Notes: generated from the letters alone by a model not told the origin. 64,000 nt of DNA from Sweltsa coloradensis (GCA_024449915.1 JAMZAV010000309.1:1-64000); one strand, 5' to 3'; shown: positions 59,501 through 62,267, numbered from the stretch's first letter. Numbers and translations: made by a program.

Positions 59501-61930
59501 TTTTTTCAGACATTTTTTAACTTCTGATTTGGACTTAAGTCCATCAGTTCTTGTCTAAAGAATTTGTAAATGGAGACGTCCTAGCAACGAAGCACATAAT
59601 AAATTCAAAGTTGTTCTGAATCGGCGTTGATTCGCGGGTGTTCGCACTGCCCATACCACTGATTGCTATATTTCCCATTGTATAAAATATCGATCTTTGG
59701 TTGGTTATCGCTTACTTGTCGATTGCGTCAGGTGCAGGGCCTACAGGGCTGGCTTGGTCGCTTTGATTTACTGTCCCCCACTGGAAATCAGTTATATAAC
59801 TGAGTGGGTAGACTCTAAATAGGCCCACAATTTATTTTATTTATTTGTGGGCCCTCAATGGATAATGTTTGAGAAGCCAAAATTTGCGCCGATCTCAGAT
59901 GTCAGTCATCTCAGTGGCCATTTGCTTTACAAACGGTAATTGGATTAGATGACCGGAAGCTGAGATAATGGAAATATAACAAATTATTTAATTCGTGTTT
60001 TGTTGAGAAACGGATTGGCGTGGGCCCCCAATGGATAAAGTTTGAAAAGCCAAAATAACAAAGCTTAAATAATTTGATCTTTATTTTAATTGACATTTGA
60101 GGTGCATACGAGTGGTGGTCGAAACAATAAAAAGGTATCTTTGTGTTATTAATTTATAACTGCGATGCTCAAACCTTCTAATTATCAATGAGTGAGATTT
60201 TATTTTGAATCATTGTAATAAAGTAATTTCCTCTACTTGAATGCTAACATCTATACCGTGTAGGTTCTAAAAAAATTATTGATATAGGCCCTACCATACA
60301 AAAATGCAAAAACTTGCAAAAAAGGGGCCAAGCCGAAAACGAGGAAGATACAAGTGGCTCAACTGCATAAAGTGGTGAGATCTAGAAGTGTGGCCAAGCC
60401 CATTATTTTGTTTAAAATAATATATATTTATTAATTATATAATAAATTAATAATATATCACTATCCATATTATTATCTAACAATAATTTTGAAATAAATA
60501 TAGCCTATTAACAAAAATAACATAAAACATTAAATAAATTTATTGAAACATTTACATGTGGAAATATCTAAATTAACAGACGCCTTTCAAAATTAAAAGC
60601 TTGGTCGATGGATTTGGATTGGTTATGTTTTTTTACCACGAAAATGGTTGGCTTGGCGCTCGTCAACAGGCGAAAAGGATCTTACTTTTTTTCAATGCGA
60701 AACTAGGGAGAAAGAATGAAAAGCTTGGCTCAACTTCTATACCTCACAGCATTCACAGCCAATGACTTTTGAAGAGAGCTTGGCTGCCGTTTTTTTTTCC
60801 AAATTTTTGTATTTTGGGGGGGGGGGGGGATCACATCTTTTTGTTGTTTGTTTCATATCAAGGCGTGAAATAGGCCTACGAGAAAAGGTGGATACAGTGC
60901 CTTTAAAACAGATTGTCTAAAAACAAAAGCAACCATCTTTTGTTTTTGTTTACAATCTGTAGTTGGCAATATACAATGTTTTTATTAAATATCCTACAGT
61001 TAATGTCGTCTTGGGTTTTTGTGTGAATGATTTGTTGACCGGACTATAGGCCTAGCACATTGACGCATAATTTTAATCAGCAATTAAAATATTCAAATTG
61101 TTTTAAATACGACCTAACGGTTTTCCCAAAGTTAAGGGTGGTAGGGAACAGTGGGGGTGAAATATCACTCTTAAAAAATTGCCTCTCGGCGGATTATTTT
61201 GTTTCATATTAGGTACGTATTATGTACCTAGGCCTACCATCATGCCAAATTTCATGCTGAAAACTCATTTGGTGAATTCATGGTGAATGCTGGAAATCAA
61301 GATAAAAATAATATACCTACCTTACCTAGGCCTATTTGGTACTTTGCTTCTCAAGATAACAAATACTAGGCCTAGGAGGCCTAGGGTAGGCCTAGCGGTA
61401 ACTCTTTCGGTTGGTATGGACAGTTTTTGATCAGTAGGTAGGCCCTACTTTAGATTTAAAATACCGTAGTGAAGTTAACTTGGTTTTGTAGGCCCTAGGT
61501 ACTTTAGATTAAAAATAGCGACGTTAAAGGTTTTGTAGGTACTTTAAGATTTAAAATAGCGACGTTAAAGGTTTTGTAGGTACACATAAAAAAAACTGTC
61601 CATAGGCCCTACCAACCGAAAGAGTAGGCTAGGCCTACCGGCCTAGCTAGGGCTAAGCCTCCCTACCGCATTGGTAAAATCTATGTATAGGCCTAGGCCT
61701 AGGGTAGGGCCTAGTAAATATCACTAACGCAGTCACGCTTATGCAGGTTAGGCTCTAGCAAGGGATTGGATAGGCTACACAAAGGCTAGGACCTAGGCCC
61801 CTACGATGAAAACATAACCTACAAAACGAACAATTTTCTAGAAATTCTAAAAACACTCAATAAAATTATTGAACTGGGAAACCTTACCTAATTTTTTAAC
61901 AAGCAACGACAACATTTTATCCCGAGCCAT
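9400..61930 (-). CDS. RTTN: rotatin, complete gene of 11 coding exons
   Basis: Rotatin is a large armadillo-repeat protein of centrioles and ciliary basal bodies. In vertebrates and flies (Ana3) it is needed for centriole assembly and elongation, cilium formation and left-right patterning. The eleven exons below join without a phase conflict into 2,217 codons including the stop, close to human RTTN (2,226 residues as I recall it). Diagnostic stretches include the N-terminal KKLG|HDLEEIRVRAL, the exon 3 block LQDFPAEVFLQRP, and the C-terminal ALVANNQKAK. Residues 1 to about 110 match the Rotatin_N armadillo domain and most of the rest is leucine-rich alpha-helical repeat. There is no signal peptide or membrane segment. 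Introns range from 87 bp to 12.4 kb and are full of transposons, none of which interrupts an exon. The frame is open throughout, so the gene appears functional. It shares a promoter region with a divergent gene. Confidence 0.94.
9666..10161 (-). other. RTTN intron 10, first part: nothing recognised
   Basis: Intronic sequence without visible element ends before the hAT element at 10162. Confidence 0.5.
10162..10829. mobile_element. hAT-type non-autonomous element, family 1
   Basis: The ends, TAGCGGTAGTGAAAAATGG and an inverted TAGAGGTAAT...GAGAAATGG, are flanked by a perfect 8-bp target duplication TCCATAAG (10154-10161 and 10830-10837). The right end contains an extra AT-rich tandem piece. 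It shares its interior with the element at 15575-16120. No transposase. Confidence 0.85.
10882..11129. mobile_element. Tc1/mariner-type MITE, 248 bp
   Basis: Inverted ends TGAGGAGCCACGACGC and its near inverse (one mismatch) are bordered by TA on both sides (10880-10881, 11130-11131). TA duplication and short length suggest a mariner-type MITE. It sits 34 bp from the RTTN exon 10 donor. Confidence 0.65.
11165..11435 (-). CDS. RTTN: RTTN exon 10
   Basis: It encodes residues 2039-2129, acceptor ATTCTTAG|GGG, donor CAG|GTATGT in phase 1. LLWLEFMLHF aligns with the conserved leucine-rich helix near the rotatin C-terminus. A TA-flanked transposon begins 34 bp into the following intron. Confidence 0.9.
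11436..12004 (-). other. RTTN intron 9, no element recognised
   Basis: AT-rich intron between exons 9 and 10 with nothing beyond splice signals. Confidence 0.6.
12005..12261 (-). CDS. RTTN: RTTN exon 9
   Basis: It encodes residues 1953-2038, with acceptor TGCTACAG|AC. The donor AAG|GTTTGT is chosen because it keeps phase 0 and makes the junction VVIGK|GNLFQ, matching conserved vertebrate residues. A GTAAGA five bases downstream would be stronger but out of phase. A family A Helentron ends only 45 bp upstream of the acceptor. Confidence 0.88.
12306..12738 (-). mobile_element. Helentron-like element, family A
   Basis: Same structure as 1505-1894: minus-strand start TTGAGCGAGCGAAGCGAG, inverted subterminal copy CTCGCTCAA, hairpin, CCTAG end. 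The differences are mainly in (TTTTTA)n and A-rich tracts. It lies in RTTN intron 8, close to the exon 9 acceptor. Confidence 0.7.
12934..13472 (-). mobile_element. decayed Helentron-like element, family A
   Basis: It starts CTAGGAAACCCTCAG and ends near 13472 in the same layout as the neighbouring copy, but with many substitutions and small deletions, so it is an older insertion. Confidence 0.5.
13500..14174 (+). mobile_element. Helentron-like element, family W
   Basis: The 3' end is clear: GCTCATCCATCAACACGG, hairpin arm GCGTTTGCG, then CCTAG before T at 14174. The interior matches 28900-29549 (shared CCCACGCAAACTAAAAACTT). The 5' end is uncertain. Confidence 0.5.
14447..14760 (+). repeat. 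duplicated tRNA-derived segment (SINE-like dimer)
   Basis: Two related units (about 14447-14630 and 14640-14800) each have a B-box-like sequence, GGTTCAAATAC in the first and GGTTCGAATCC in the second, followed by a similar body with CACCAGAGT and GGGAGGGAAGCCCC. The second B box is a better match to a tRNA T arm. A 145-codon frame on the minus strand is a by-product of this repeat. Confidence 0.5.
14905..14950 (+). ncRNA. hammerhead ribozyme-like motif
   Basis: The conserved core CTGATGA (14914-14920) is followed by helix II GTCC-CAGAA-GGAC (14921-14933) and the second core GAAAC (14934-14938). Flanking ATCCGC can pair with GTGGAT (one G-U pair) as helix I. Helix III and the cleavage triplet are short or degenerate, so activity is doubtful. 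Such motifs occur in Penelope-like elements, retrozymes and SINE-like repeats of animals. Confidence 0.55.
14951..15574. other. intronic, nothing recognised
   Basis: Part of RTTN intron 8. It may be the tail of the tRNA-derived or ribozyme-bearing repeat, but no end is visible. Confidence 0.4.
15575..16120. mobile_element. hAT-type non-autonomous element, family 1
   Basis: Ends TAGAGGTAGTGAAAAATGG and the inverse of TAGAGGTAATGAGAAATGG, flanked by the 8-bp duplication CCTATAGG (15567-15574, 16121-16128). Length 546 bp. The interior matches the copy at 10162. Confidence 0.88.
16129..16559. other. intronic, nothing recognised
   Basis: Two short frames without features. No repeat ends. Confidence 0.4.
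16560..17150. mobile_element. hAT-type non-autonomous element, family 2
   Basis: Perfect 17-bp inverted ends TAGGGATGACTTCGGGT with the 8-bp duplication CCGTCAAT (16552-16559, 17151-17158). The subterminal regions are full of AACCGGTTCC words in both orientations, probable transposase-binding repeats. Length 591 bp. Confidence 0.9.
17159..17586. other. intronic, nothing recognised
   Basis: AT-rich, with a T tract near 17404-17420. No gene or element ends. Confidence 0.4.
17587..17952 (+). mobile_element. Helentron-like element, family Y
   Basis: It begins TTGGATGAGCGAAGCAAAG and ends GCTCATCCAACAACGCG, hairpin region, then CCTCG where other copies have CCTAG. A complete short copy of the family at 62717-63436. 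Confidence 0.65.
18958..19130 (-). mobile_element. Helentron-like 5' fragment, family V, nested
   Basis: On the minus strand it begins TTAGACGAGTGAGCAAAGC and contains AGCCGAATCGCTGAACAG, both shared with 2891-3060. It interrupts the hAT interior. Confidence 0.5.
19018..19049. repeat. perfect 14-bp hairpin
   Basis: CGTTGGGTGTCTAG and its exact inverse are separated by four bases. It is the most perfect small hairpin noticed in the window. Confidence 0.8.
19134..19600 (+). repeat. tandem repeats of about 190 bp inside a hAT
   Basis: Three units share AAATCATATTAATTGC-like starts, ATTCCCTGCGGGGCTAA, and GTTTTATGAGTT blocks, at spacing of roughly 190 bp. The last unit runs into the hAT right end. 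A partial match at 18920-18955 suggests a fourth unit split by the Helentron. Confidence 0.65.
19722..20486. other. RTTN intron 8, nothing recognised
   Basis: Unassigned intronic sequence up to exon 8, including a GC-richer stretch near 20100-20170 without a motif I can name. Confidence 0.4.
20487..20646 (-). CDS. RTTN: RTTN exon 8
   Basis: It encodes residues 1900-1953. The acceptor is a good TTTTTTAG and the donor G|GTAAGT in phase 1. HKLWVWCSASPSLLL aligns with the vertebrate H-S-L-W-P-W region. Confidence 0.9.
20647..21537. other. RTTN intron 7, nothing recognised
   Basis: An AATTACTAATTAGTAATTAC palindrome near 20803-20825 matches a piece inside the hAT at 10162. Otherwise unassigned. 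Confidence 0.4.
21538..22016. mobile_element. hAT-type element, family 2, diverged
   Basis: Ends TAGTGATGACATTGGGTAC and the inverse of TAGTGATGACATCGGGTAC. AACCGG words recur in the subterminal regions, as in 16560-17150. The right flank GTTACCAG resembles GTTACCGG at 21524-21531, but six extra bases separate that from the left end, so the target duplication is imperfect. Confidence 0.7.
22190..24606 (+). pseudogene. RTE-like LINE, 5' truncated and split by a hAT
   Basis: The reverse transcriptase has EEQYGF (22437-22454), the YDS-containing box FLDIEKAYDSVPR (22547-22585), GLRQGSMLSP (22720-22749) and LFADDF (23776-23793) after the insertion. Downstream is the C-terminal RRRGRPRKRW block (24412-24441) typical of RTE-like proteins. 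A frameshift near 22345-22370 and more after the ADD box make it inactive. It ends in a short (GAT)n tail at 24587-24604. It lies in RTTN intron 7, opposite to RTTN. Confidence 0.85.
22820..23763. mobile_element. hAT-type element, family 4, nested in the LINE
   Basis: Perfect 13-bp inverted ends TAGGGTTGCCAAC with the 8-bp duplication TAGAGGTT (22812-22819, 23764-23771). The two interrupted LINE halves are in the same reading frame across the insertion once one target copy is discounted. The left subterminal region repeats GCCGGT words. No transposase frame in 944 bp. Confidence 0.93.
24698..25341 (-). CDS. RTTN: RTTN exon 7
   Basis: It encodes residues 1685-1899. Acceptor TATGCAG|CG follows a phase 1 exon. 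It contains a charged Ser/Thr/Arg-rich segment (about residues 1740-1790). The donor that keeps the frame with exon 8 is AGG|GTTGGT, which is weak. A stronger-looking GTAGAA four bases downstream breaks the frame. The junction peptide ADKKR|VCPVL aligns with a lysine-rich stretch of human rotatin, supporting the weak site. Confidence 0.82.
25544..25857. repeat. long hairpin: about 135-bp arms, 44-bp loop
   Basis: The arms at about 25544-25678 and 25723-25857 are inverted copies with only scattered mismatches. The innermost AAGCGCCCAACGCTTTTATT pairs without error. It lies in RTTN intron 6 and would be transcribed either way. It resembles a foldback MITE. The loop has no motif I know. Confidence 0.85.
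26035..26140 (+). mobile_element. Helentron-type core fragment
   Basis: It contains GTGTGAAAAATTTCAGCTCG, a degenerate match to the core of families A and X, followed by CAGACAGACAGACAAACA, a tract common in Helentron-derived repeats. Ends not resolved. Confidence 0.4.
26480..26560 (+). repeat. 3' tail of a SINE-like repeat
   Basis: It matches 7690-7756 inverted, and ends in an (AATA)n-like tail. The head is not recognisable upstream. Confidence 0.5.
26777..27540 (-). CDS. RTTN: RTTN exon 6
   Basis: It encodes residues 1430-1684, starting FLLDHNEACLVREQAAILL, a typical rotatin repeat segment, with an acidic Ser-rich insert in the middle. Acceptor TTTCAG, donor C|GTAAGT in phase 1. Confidence 0.92.
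27628..27821 (-). CDS. RTTN: RTTN exon 5
   Basis: It encodes residues 1366-1430, beginning GWEEVWLSAL after acceptor TTGTAG and ending ATAAG|GTATAT in phase 2. It is separated from exon 6 by an 87-bp intron, the shortest in the gene. Confidence 0.9.
27822..28673. other. RTTN intron 4, nothing recognised
   Basis: A short direct repeat CTAATTTGAGTATCAAT occurs twice near 28205-28240. No gene. Confidence 0.4.
28674..28856 (+). mobile_element. Helentron-like 3' remnant, family V
   Basis: It carries the family V internal block (CTAGCCTATGATAGGCTAGG) and the end CTCACTCGTCTAAC, hairpin, GCCTAG before T. The 5' part is missing. Confidence 0.55.
28900..29549 (+). mobile_element. Helentron-like element, family W
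   Basis: The 3' end has GCTCATCCATCAACGCGG, hairpin arms AACGC/AGCGTT and CCTAG before T at 29549. The interior matches 13500-14174. The 5' end is uncertain and abuts the family V remnant. Confidence 0.55.
29550..30588. other. RTTN intron 4, nothing recognised
   Basis: Over 1 kb of intronic sequence without visible element ends or coding signal. Confidence 0.45.
30591..30766. mobile_element. small TA-flanked MITE, 176 bp
   Basis: Ends C(T/A)GTATTT in inverted orientation, followed by matching TATAGGCC blocks, with TA on both sides (30589-30590, 30767-30768). The inverted repeats are imperfect beyond 8 bp. Confidence 0.5.
31090..34221 (-). CDS. RTTN: RTTN exon 4, giant exon of 1,044 codons
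   Basis: A single uninterrupted exon encodes residues 322-1365, nearly half the protein. It opens with a Ser/Asn-rich linker, then enters the armadillo-like core at ILLQLQQLNLPQFC, which matches vertebrate rotatin. Acceptor TTTCAG|ACA, donor AAG|GTAAAG, both phase 0. In vertebrates this region is spread over many exons, so introns have been lost here or gained there. No frameshift or stop is seen. Confidence 0.93.
34257..34906. mobile_element. piggyBac-type MITE with TTAA ends
   Basis: It is bracketed by TTAA (34253-34256, 34907-34910) and matches, in inverted orientation, the element at 52749-53390 over its length (shared CTCAAAAAATAT and GGCTAACTAGT blocks). The ends are more diverged than in that copy. 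It lies 32 bp upstream of the RTTN exon 4 acceptor, in intron 3. Confidence 0.7.
34966..36303. mobile_element. hAT-type element, family 5, with nested Helentron
   Basis: Inverted ends CAGGGGTCAGGAACC and CAGGGGTCGGTAACC (two mismatches) with the 8-bp duplication GCCTACAT (34958-34965, 36304-36311). The left end goes on with GGAGCCGCATG-type sequence seen in many hAT elements. About 0.65 kb of its 1.34 kb is an inserted family X Helentron. Confidence 0.88.
35176..35826 (-). mobile_element. Helentron-like element, family X, nested in a hAT
   Basis: On the minus strand it starts TTGGATGAGCGTAGCGAGC and ends CTCATCCAACAACGCGGCG, hairpin, CCTAG. All ends are clear. An internal segment ending in AAATTAAGGTTCTGTG-like sequence is repeated, as at 44530-45262. 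Confidence 0.75.
36344..36760 (+). mobile_element. tRNA-derived SINE, family Z, near full length
   Basis: The head (about 36350-36405) resembles a tRNA: A-box-like ATGGTTAGTG, an anticodon-arm-like CTGCTTCCAATGCAG hairpin, and a decayed B box. The body contains GGACTTAGGTCCATCAG and TTGATTCGCAGGTGTTCGCA, then CAGTTATGTGACTGAGTGGG and an (ATTT)n tail. The 46165-46540 copy keeps an intact B box. Confidence 0.75.
36761..37879. other. RTTN intron 3, nothing recognised
   Basis: A purine-rich stretch (36900-37300) leaves a 113-codon frame open on the minus strand. It has no start context, splice signals or motif, and I do not call it a gene. Confidence 0.4.
37880..38960 (+). pseudogene. RTE-like LINE fragment, heavily decayed
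   Basis: Translated pieces match the LINE at 22190-24606: EEQYGFRSG near 37895, CLEEKGVGRGF near 38042, LSPTLF near 38181, and ILLYKAYFVPILKYGAVTWA near 38570-38625. Stops and frame changes are frequent. It ends with the RLREKVWERVATVKLWEERR block near 38842-38900. Confidence 0.75.
39333..39790 (+). pseudogene. RTE-like LINE C-terminal fragment
   Basis: It begins after an (ATT)n tract at 39307-39332, shows IQAAEMKFVRSIAG in translation near 39346, and ends with the NRRRPGRPREKWVDQI block (39549-39596) and an acidic tail. It is distinct enough from the copy ending at 38960 to be another subfamily. Confidence 0.7.
39896..39953 (+). repeat. (ATT)n microsatellite
   Basis: Pure ATT repeats at the left edge of the Penelope-like element. 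A matching tract lies at the right edge (41529-41574). Confidence 0.9.
39966..41540 (+). mobile_element. Penelope-like element with inverted flanks
   Basis: The coding part (40127-41418) is bracketed by inverted repeats of about 145 bp (39966-40112 and 41400-41540), sharing for example CATCCACAGTGATGACG and ATTATTCACCACCACGA. Each ends in an (ATT)n tract. Inverted partial repeats around a 5'-truncated copy are characteristic of Penelope-like elements. Confidence 0.8.
40127..41418 (+). pseudogene. Penelope-like RT and GIY-YIG endonuclease, truncated
   Basis: The first frame (40127-40894) carries SGAPMGSPLSPVVANIYM (RT motif B), then RYIDEIVCIW where RTs normally have Y-x-D-D, so the second catalytic Asp is Glu. 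LPFLDVMFTR and YRKPTHTNLYL follow, as in Penelope-like RTs. The endonuclease start G-V-Y-K-I-P-C...YVG is at 40840-40889. About 45 bases with stops then break the frame before ATRVKEHKNHC (40935), which continues the GIY-YIG domain. A Pro/Gln-rich tail ends at 41418. The N-terminal half of the RT is absent. The element is inactive. Confidence 0.88.
41529..41574 (+). repeat. (ATT)n microsatellite
   Basis: Right-hand counterpart of 39896-39953, ending the inverted flank of the Penelope-like element. Confidence 0.9.
41575..42029. other. RTTN intron 3, nothing recognised
   Basis: AT-rich, no element ends or coding frame. Confidence 0.45.
42030..42255 (-). mobile_element. 5S-derived SINE, inverted, head-truncated
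   Basis: Its inverse matches about 2490-2720: GGGCAGAGC at the head side through the conserved body with GGATTGGACGTTAAGCCGTT, ending near the CCGGTACCGGGTTTCC block. The 5S-like head is almost all missing. Confidence 0.7.
42445..42820. mobile_element. hAT-type element, family 3, 376 bp
   Basis: Ends TAGGGATGCCCA and the inverse of TAAGGTTGCCCA, with the 8-bp duplication GTTTGTAC (42437-42444, 42821-42828). Subterminal arrays of ATCGATAT words occur on both sides, as in the larger element at 51485. Confidence 0.85.
42829..43867. other. intron 3, one Helentron-like start
   Basis: At 43040-43215 a (GAGT)n tract followed by GCTGAAATTTTAAACAGACA matches the beginning of family V elements. A 78-codon frame at 43487-43723 has no supporting features. 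The remainder is unassigned. Confidence 0.45.
43040..43215 (+). mobile_element. Helentron-like 5' fragment, family V
   Basis: ACGAGTGAGTGAG expands into a (GAGT)n microsatellite, then GTCTGTCTGTC and CTGATCAGATTTTGCTGAAA. The same order is seen at 2891-3060. No 3' hairpin end found. Confidence 0.5.
43868..44385. mobile_element. hAT-type element, family 6, 518 bp
   Basis: Inverted ends CAGGAGCGGATCCAGG and CAAGGGCAGATCCAGG (three mismatches), with the 8-bp duplication TCTTTTGC (43860-43867, 44386-44393). C-rich tracts lie just inside each end. Confidence 0.88.
44530..45262 (-). mobile_element. Helentron-like element, family X
   Basis: On the minus strand it starts TTGGATGAGCGTAGCGAGC and ends CTCATCCAACAACGCGGCG, hairpin, CCTAG. 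The interior has a block of about 110-130 bp in three successive versions, each with CATTCATAAAATTAAGGTTC-like sequence, so this copy is longer than the others. Confidence 0.75.
45263..45818. other. intron 3, nothing recognised
   Basis: Unassigned sequence between two Helentron-like elements. Confidence 0.4.
45819..46045. mobile_element. Helentron-like remnant with 3' ends at both sides
   Basis: The left edge reads CTAGGTTAACGCAAAG then TTAGATGAGTGAGCGAG, and the right edge is the inverted equivalent ending CATTTTCCTAG. Both termini are thus family V 3' ends facing outward, making a 227-bp near-palindrome. Confidence 0.6.
46165..46540 (-). mobile_element. tRNA-derived SINE, family Z
   Basis: Reading on the minus strand, the head near 46540-46478 has TTGTGGCTAGAGGCTC, an anticodon-arm-like CTGCTTCCAGCGCAG, and an intact B box GGTTCGATTCCC. 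The GGACTTAAGTCCATCAG body follows. It starts about 55 bp inside intron 3 from the exon 3 donor. Confidence 0.75.
46595..47320 (-). CDS. RTTN: RTTN exon 3
   Basis: It encodes about residues 80-321. Two adjacent acceptors, TAG and CAG three bases apart (starts 47323 or 47320), would include or skip one Gln codon. The highly conserved blocks PWQPLVATDRHVL and LQDFPAEVFLQRP lie here, separated from the N-terminal part by a Ser/Thr-rich linker. The donor is GAG|GTAAGT in phase 0. Confidence 0.92.
47324..48089. other. RTTN intron 2, nothing recognised
   Basis: AT-rich, no element ends. A 60-codon frame on the minus strand has no context. Confidence 0.45.
48090..48420 (+). mobile_element. tRNA-derived SINE with tRNA(Gln)-like head
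   Basis: At 48183-48257 an anticodon arm CTCGA-CTCTGAT-TCGGG (anticodon CTG) and a canonical T arm CCGGGTTCGAATCCCG are visible, but the acceptor stem does not pair. The body contains GGTTTTCCTCAGTCGTTAAT. The lack of an acceptor stem argues against a working tRNA. Confidence 0.6.
48421..49990 (+). other. unexplained GC-richer block in intron 2
   Basis: Its composition is clearly less AT-rich than the surrounding intron for about 1.5 kb. The longest open frames are under 145 codons and none shows a family signature. The right edge falls into AT-rich sequence after CTGTACCTGTACATCTACG near 49960. It could be a transposon's non-coding part (for example a solo LTR or LINE 5' UTR) or a processed RNA copy. 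I found no inverted or direct terminal repeats. Confidence 0.4.
49991..50875. other. RTTN intron 2, nothing recognised
   Basis: AT-rich, ending in an (AAAT)n tract at 50812-50870. Confidence 0.5.
50876..51215 (+). mobile_element. MITE-like repeat, copy 1
   Basis: The left arm (CTCAGTGTGG...GTGCCAATTTGAAGC...AAGGGGAAAACAGCC) and right arm are related inverted sequences. A second copy lies inverted at 55995-56285. The target site is not clear. Confidence 0.55.
52680..53445 (-). mobile_element. tRNA-derived SINE split by a TTAA element
   Basis: The T-arm and anticodon half is at 52685-52744 (minus-strand GGTTCGAATCCCGG). The D-arm half is at 53395-53445 (minus-strand GTCCTGATGGTCTAGTGG). Both match the intact copy at 53590-53700. 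The insertion used the SINE's own TTAA. Confidence 0.8.
52749..53390. mobile_element. piggyBac-type MITE with perfect TTAA duplication
   Basis: Ends AGGGG...CCCCT directly inside TTAA (52745-52748, 53391-53394). The unoccupied site is seen in the intact SINE (GTGGTTAAGACG near 53633), which shows one TTAA before insertion. The interior matches 34257-34906. No transposase; 642 bp. Confidence 0.88.
53590..53705 (+). mobile_element. tRNA-derived SINE, intact head
   Basis: From about 53622 a tRNA shape is visible: possible acceptor pairing CCGTCCT with GGGGCGG, A box GATGGTCTAGTGG, anticodon arm CCTGC-CTGGAAT-GCGGG (anticodon GGA), and B box GGTTCGAATCC. The T stem pairs poorly. The shared flank upstream (AATTCAGAGATTAAAATG) in the other copy shows it is a dispersed repeat, not a tRNA gene. 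Confidence 0.65.
54297..54864. other. RTTN intron 2 near exon 2, nothing recognised
   Basis: Unassigned sequence between the hAT element and the exon 2 donor. Confidence 0.45.
54865..55058 (-). CDS. RTTN: RTTN exon 2
   Basis: It encodes residues 15-79, the first armadillo-like helices of the Rotatin_N domain. The acceptor is TTTTAG|GT and the donor AAA|GTATGT. The sequence GHDLEEIRVRAL across the exon 1/2 junction is the strongest N-terminal match to rotatin. Confidence 0.92.
55059..55994. other. RTTN intron 1, GTGAG-rich stretch
   Basis: An 86-codon minus-strand frame near 55124-55384 has no supporting features. At 55590-55790 the words CGTGAG and GTGAGT recur on both strands, which looks like subterminal transposon repeats, but no paired ends were found. 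Confidence 0.4.
55995..56285 (-). mobile_element. MITE-like repeat, copy 2
   Basis: Inverse of the repeat at 50876-51215, sharing CTCAGTGTGG, AATTTGAAGCCATCTTGAAG and GGGGAAAACAGCC. The middle differs. Confidence 0.55.
56286..57514. other. RTTN intron 1, one repeat fragment
   Basis: At 56555-56630 the sequence GGTCATAATGCACCACTCTA matches the interior of family V (3655 and 4230). A GC-rich piece with GTCATCGTC-like words follows to about 56830. The remainder is AT-rich and unassigned. Confidence 0.45.
57515..58425 (+). pseudogene. LINE 3' end, second non-LTR family
   Basis: The frame 57533-57934 gives LETIQNQATKFISQ and FARTSLYQDGFYCRSANLYNKL, typical of the C-terminus of CR1/Jockey-like RT proteins. 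It stops at 57934, where the original protein probably ended. The 3' UTR has a CACAAA-rich tract (57955-58060) and ends in AAATAATAATAAA repeats (58365-58420). The RT core is missing by 5' truncation. Confidence 0.75.
58426..59324. other. RTTN intron 1, small repeats only
   Basis: A short duplicated block (TTCTTACGTT... near 58430-58510) and a Helentron-type phrase TTCATCCCGATCTGCTGATG near 59210 are the only signals. Confidence 0.45.
59325..60030 (+). repeat. direct repeat of about 165 bp around a SINE
   Basis: The block CAATGGATAATGTT...AACGGATTGGC occurs at about 59330-59490 and 59855-60020, and its start again at 60030. A family Z SINE (59513-59840) lies between the first two units. Confidence 0.7.
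59513..59840 (+). mobile_element. tRNA-SINE family Z, head missing
   Basis: It starts in the body at CTTCTGATTTGGACTTAAG and continues through TTGATTCGCGGGTGTTCGCA to CAGTTATATAACTGAGTGGG and an ATTT tail. The tRNA head is absent. Confidence 0.7.
60031..61400. other. RTTN intron 1, nothing recognised
   Basis: AT-rich, with a G tract at 60818-60829. No gene or element ends. Confidence 0.45.
61401..61625. repeat. inverted repeat enclosing a minisatellite
   Basis: CTCTTTCGGTTGGTATGGAC (61402-61421) recurs inverted at 61594-61624, interrupted by AGGCCCT. Between them a unit of about 45 bp containing GCGACGTTAAAGGTTTTG is repeated two to three times. The outer flanks are dense in TAGGCCTA. Confidence 0.65.
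61888..61930 (-). CDS. RTTN: RTTN exon 1 (start codon)
   Basis: It encodes residues 1-14 plus one base, ending KKL-G at a canonical GTAAGG donor. A second in-frame ATG at codon 6 aligns best with the start of vertebrate rotatins, so translation could begin at either. The 43-nt exon ends in phase 1, matching exon 2. Confidence 0.88.
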
Positions 61931-62267
61931 TTTAAACAGCGATTACAATCAATATTATACAATATCAAAACAAATAAGGAATGTCAACAGGCATTTTTGC
62001 TCTCAACGATAATAATTCTAGCCAGCGCGCATGCGCAGTACGCACGCCAAAAAGGCGGCATTTCCTTTAAAAACAACACAGCCTTGTTGAGAAACATTTC
62101 ACGGGAAGAGGAAGTGGGGAAGCCCAAGGCCCCAAAGCACACAAAGGCAGTAAAAGAAAGATGGCGAAGGTAAACAGCACATGAAAGTGGCGATGATTTT
62201 GAAAAGTTATAAATATTGCCTAGAGGCCTCCAGCAAAATGTTTAATTAGAACAATATTCCGTCAAAC
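61931..62267. promoter_or_regulatory. bidirectional promoter between RTTN and the divergent gene
   Basis: The two start codons are 337 bp apart on opposite strands. GCGCATGCGCA at 62027-62037 matches the NRF1 site, and AAGATGGCGAAG at 62158-62169 resembles a YY1 initiator-type site, which may also mark a first non-coding exon ending at AAG|GTAAAC. There is no TATA box. NRF1 and YY1 sites are typical of widely expressed divergent promoters. Confidence 0.65.
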
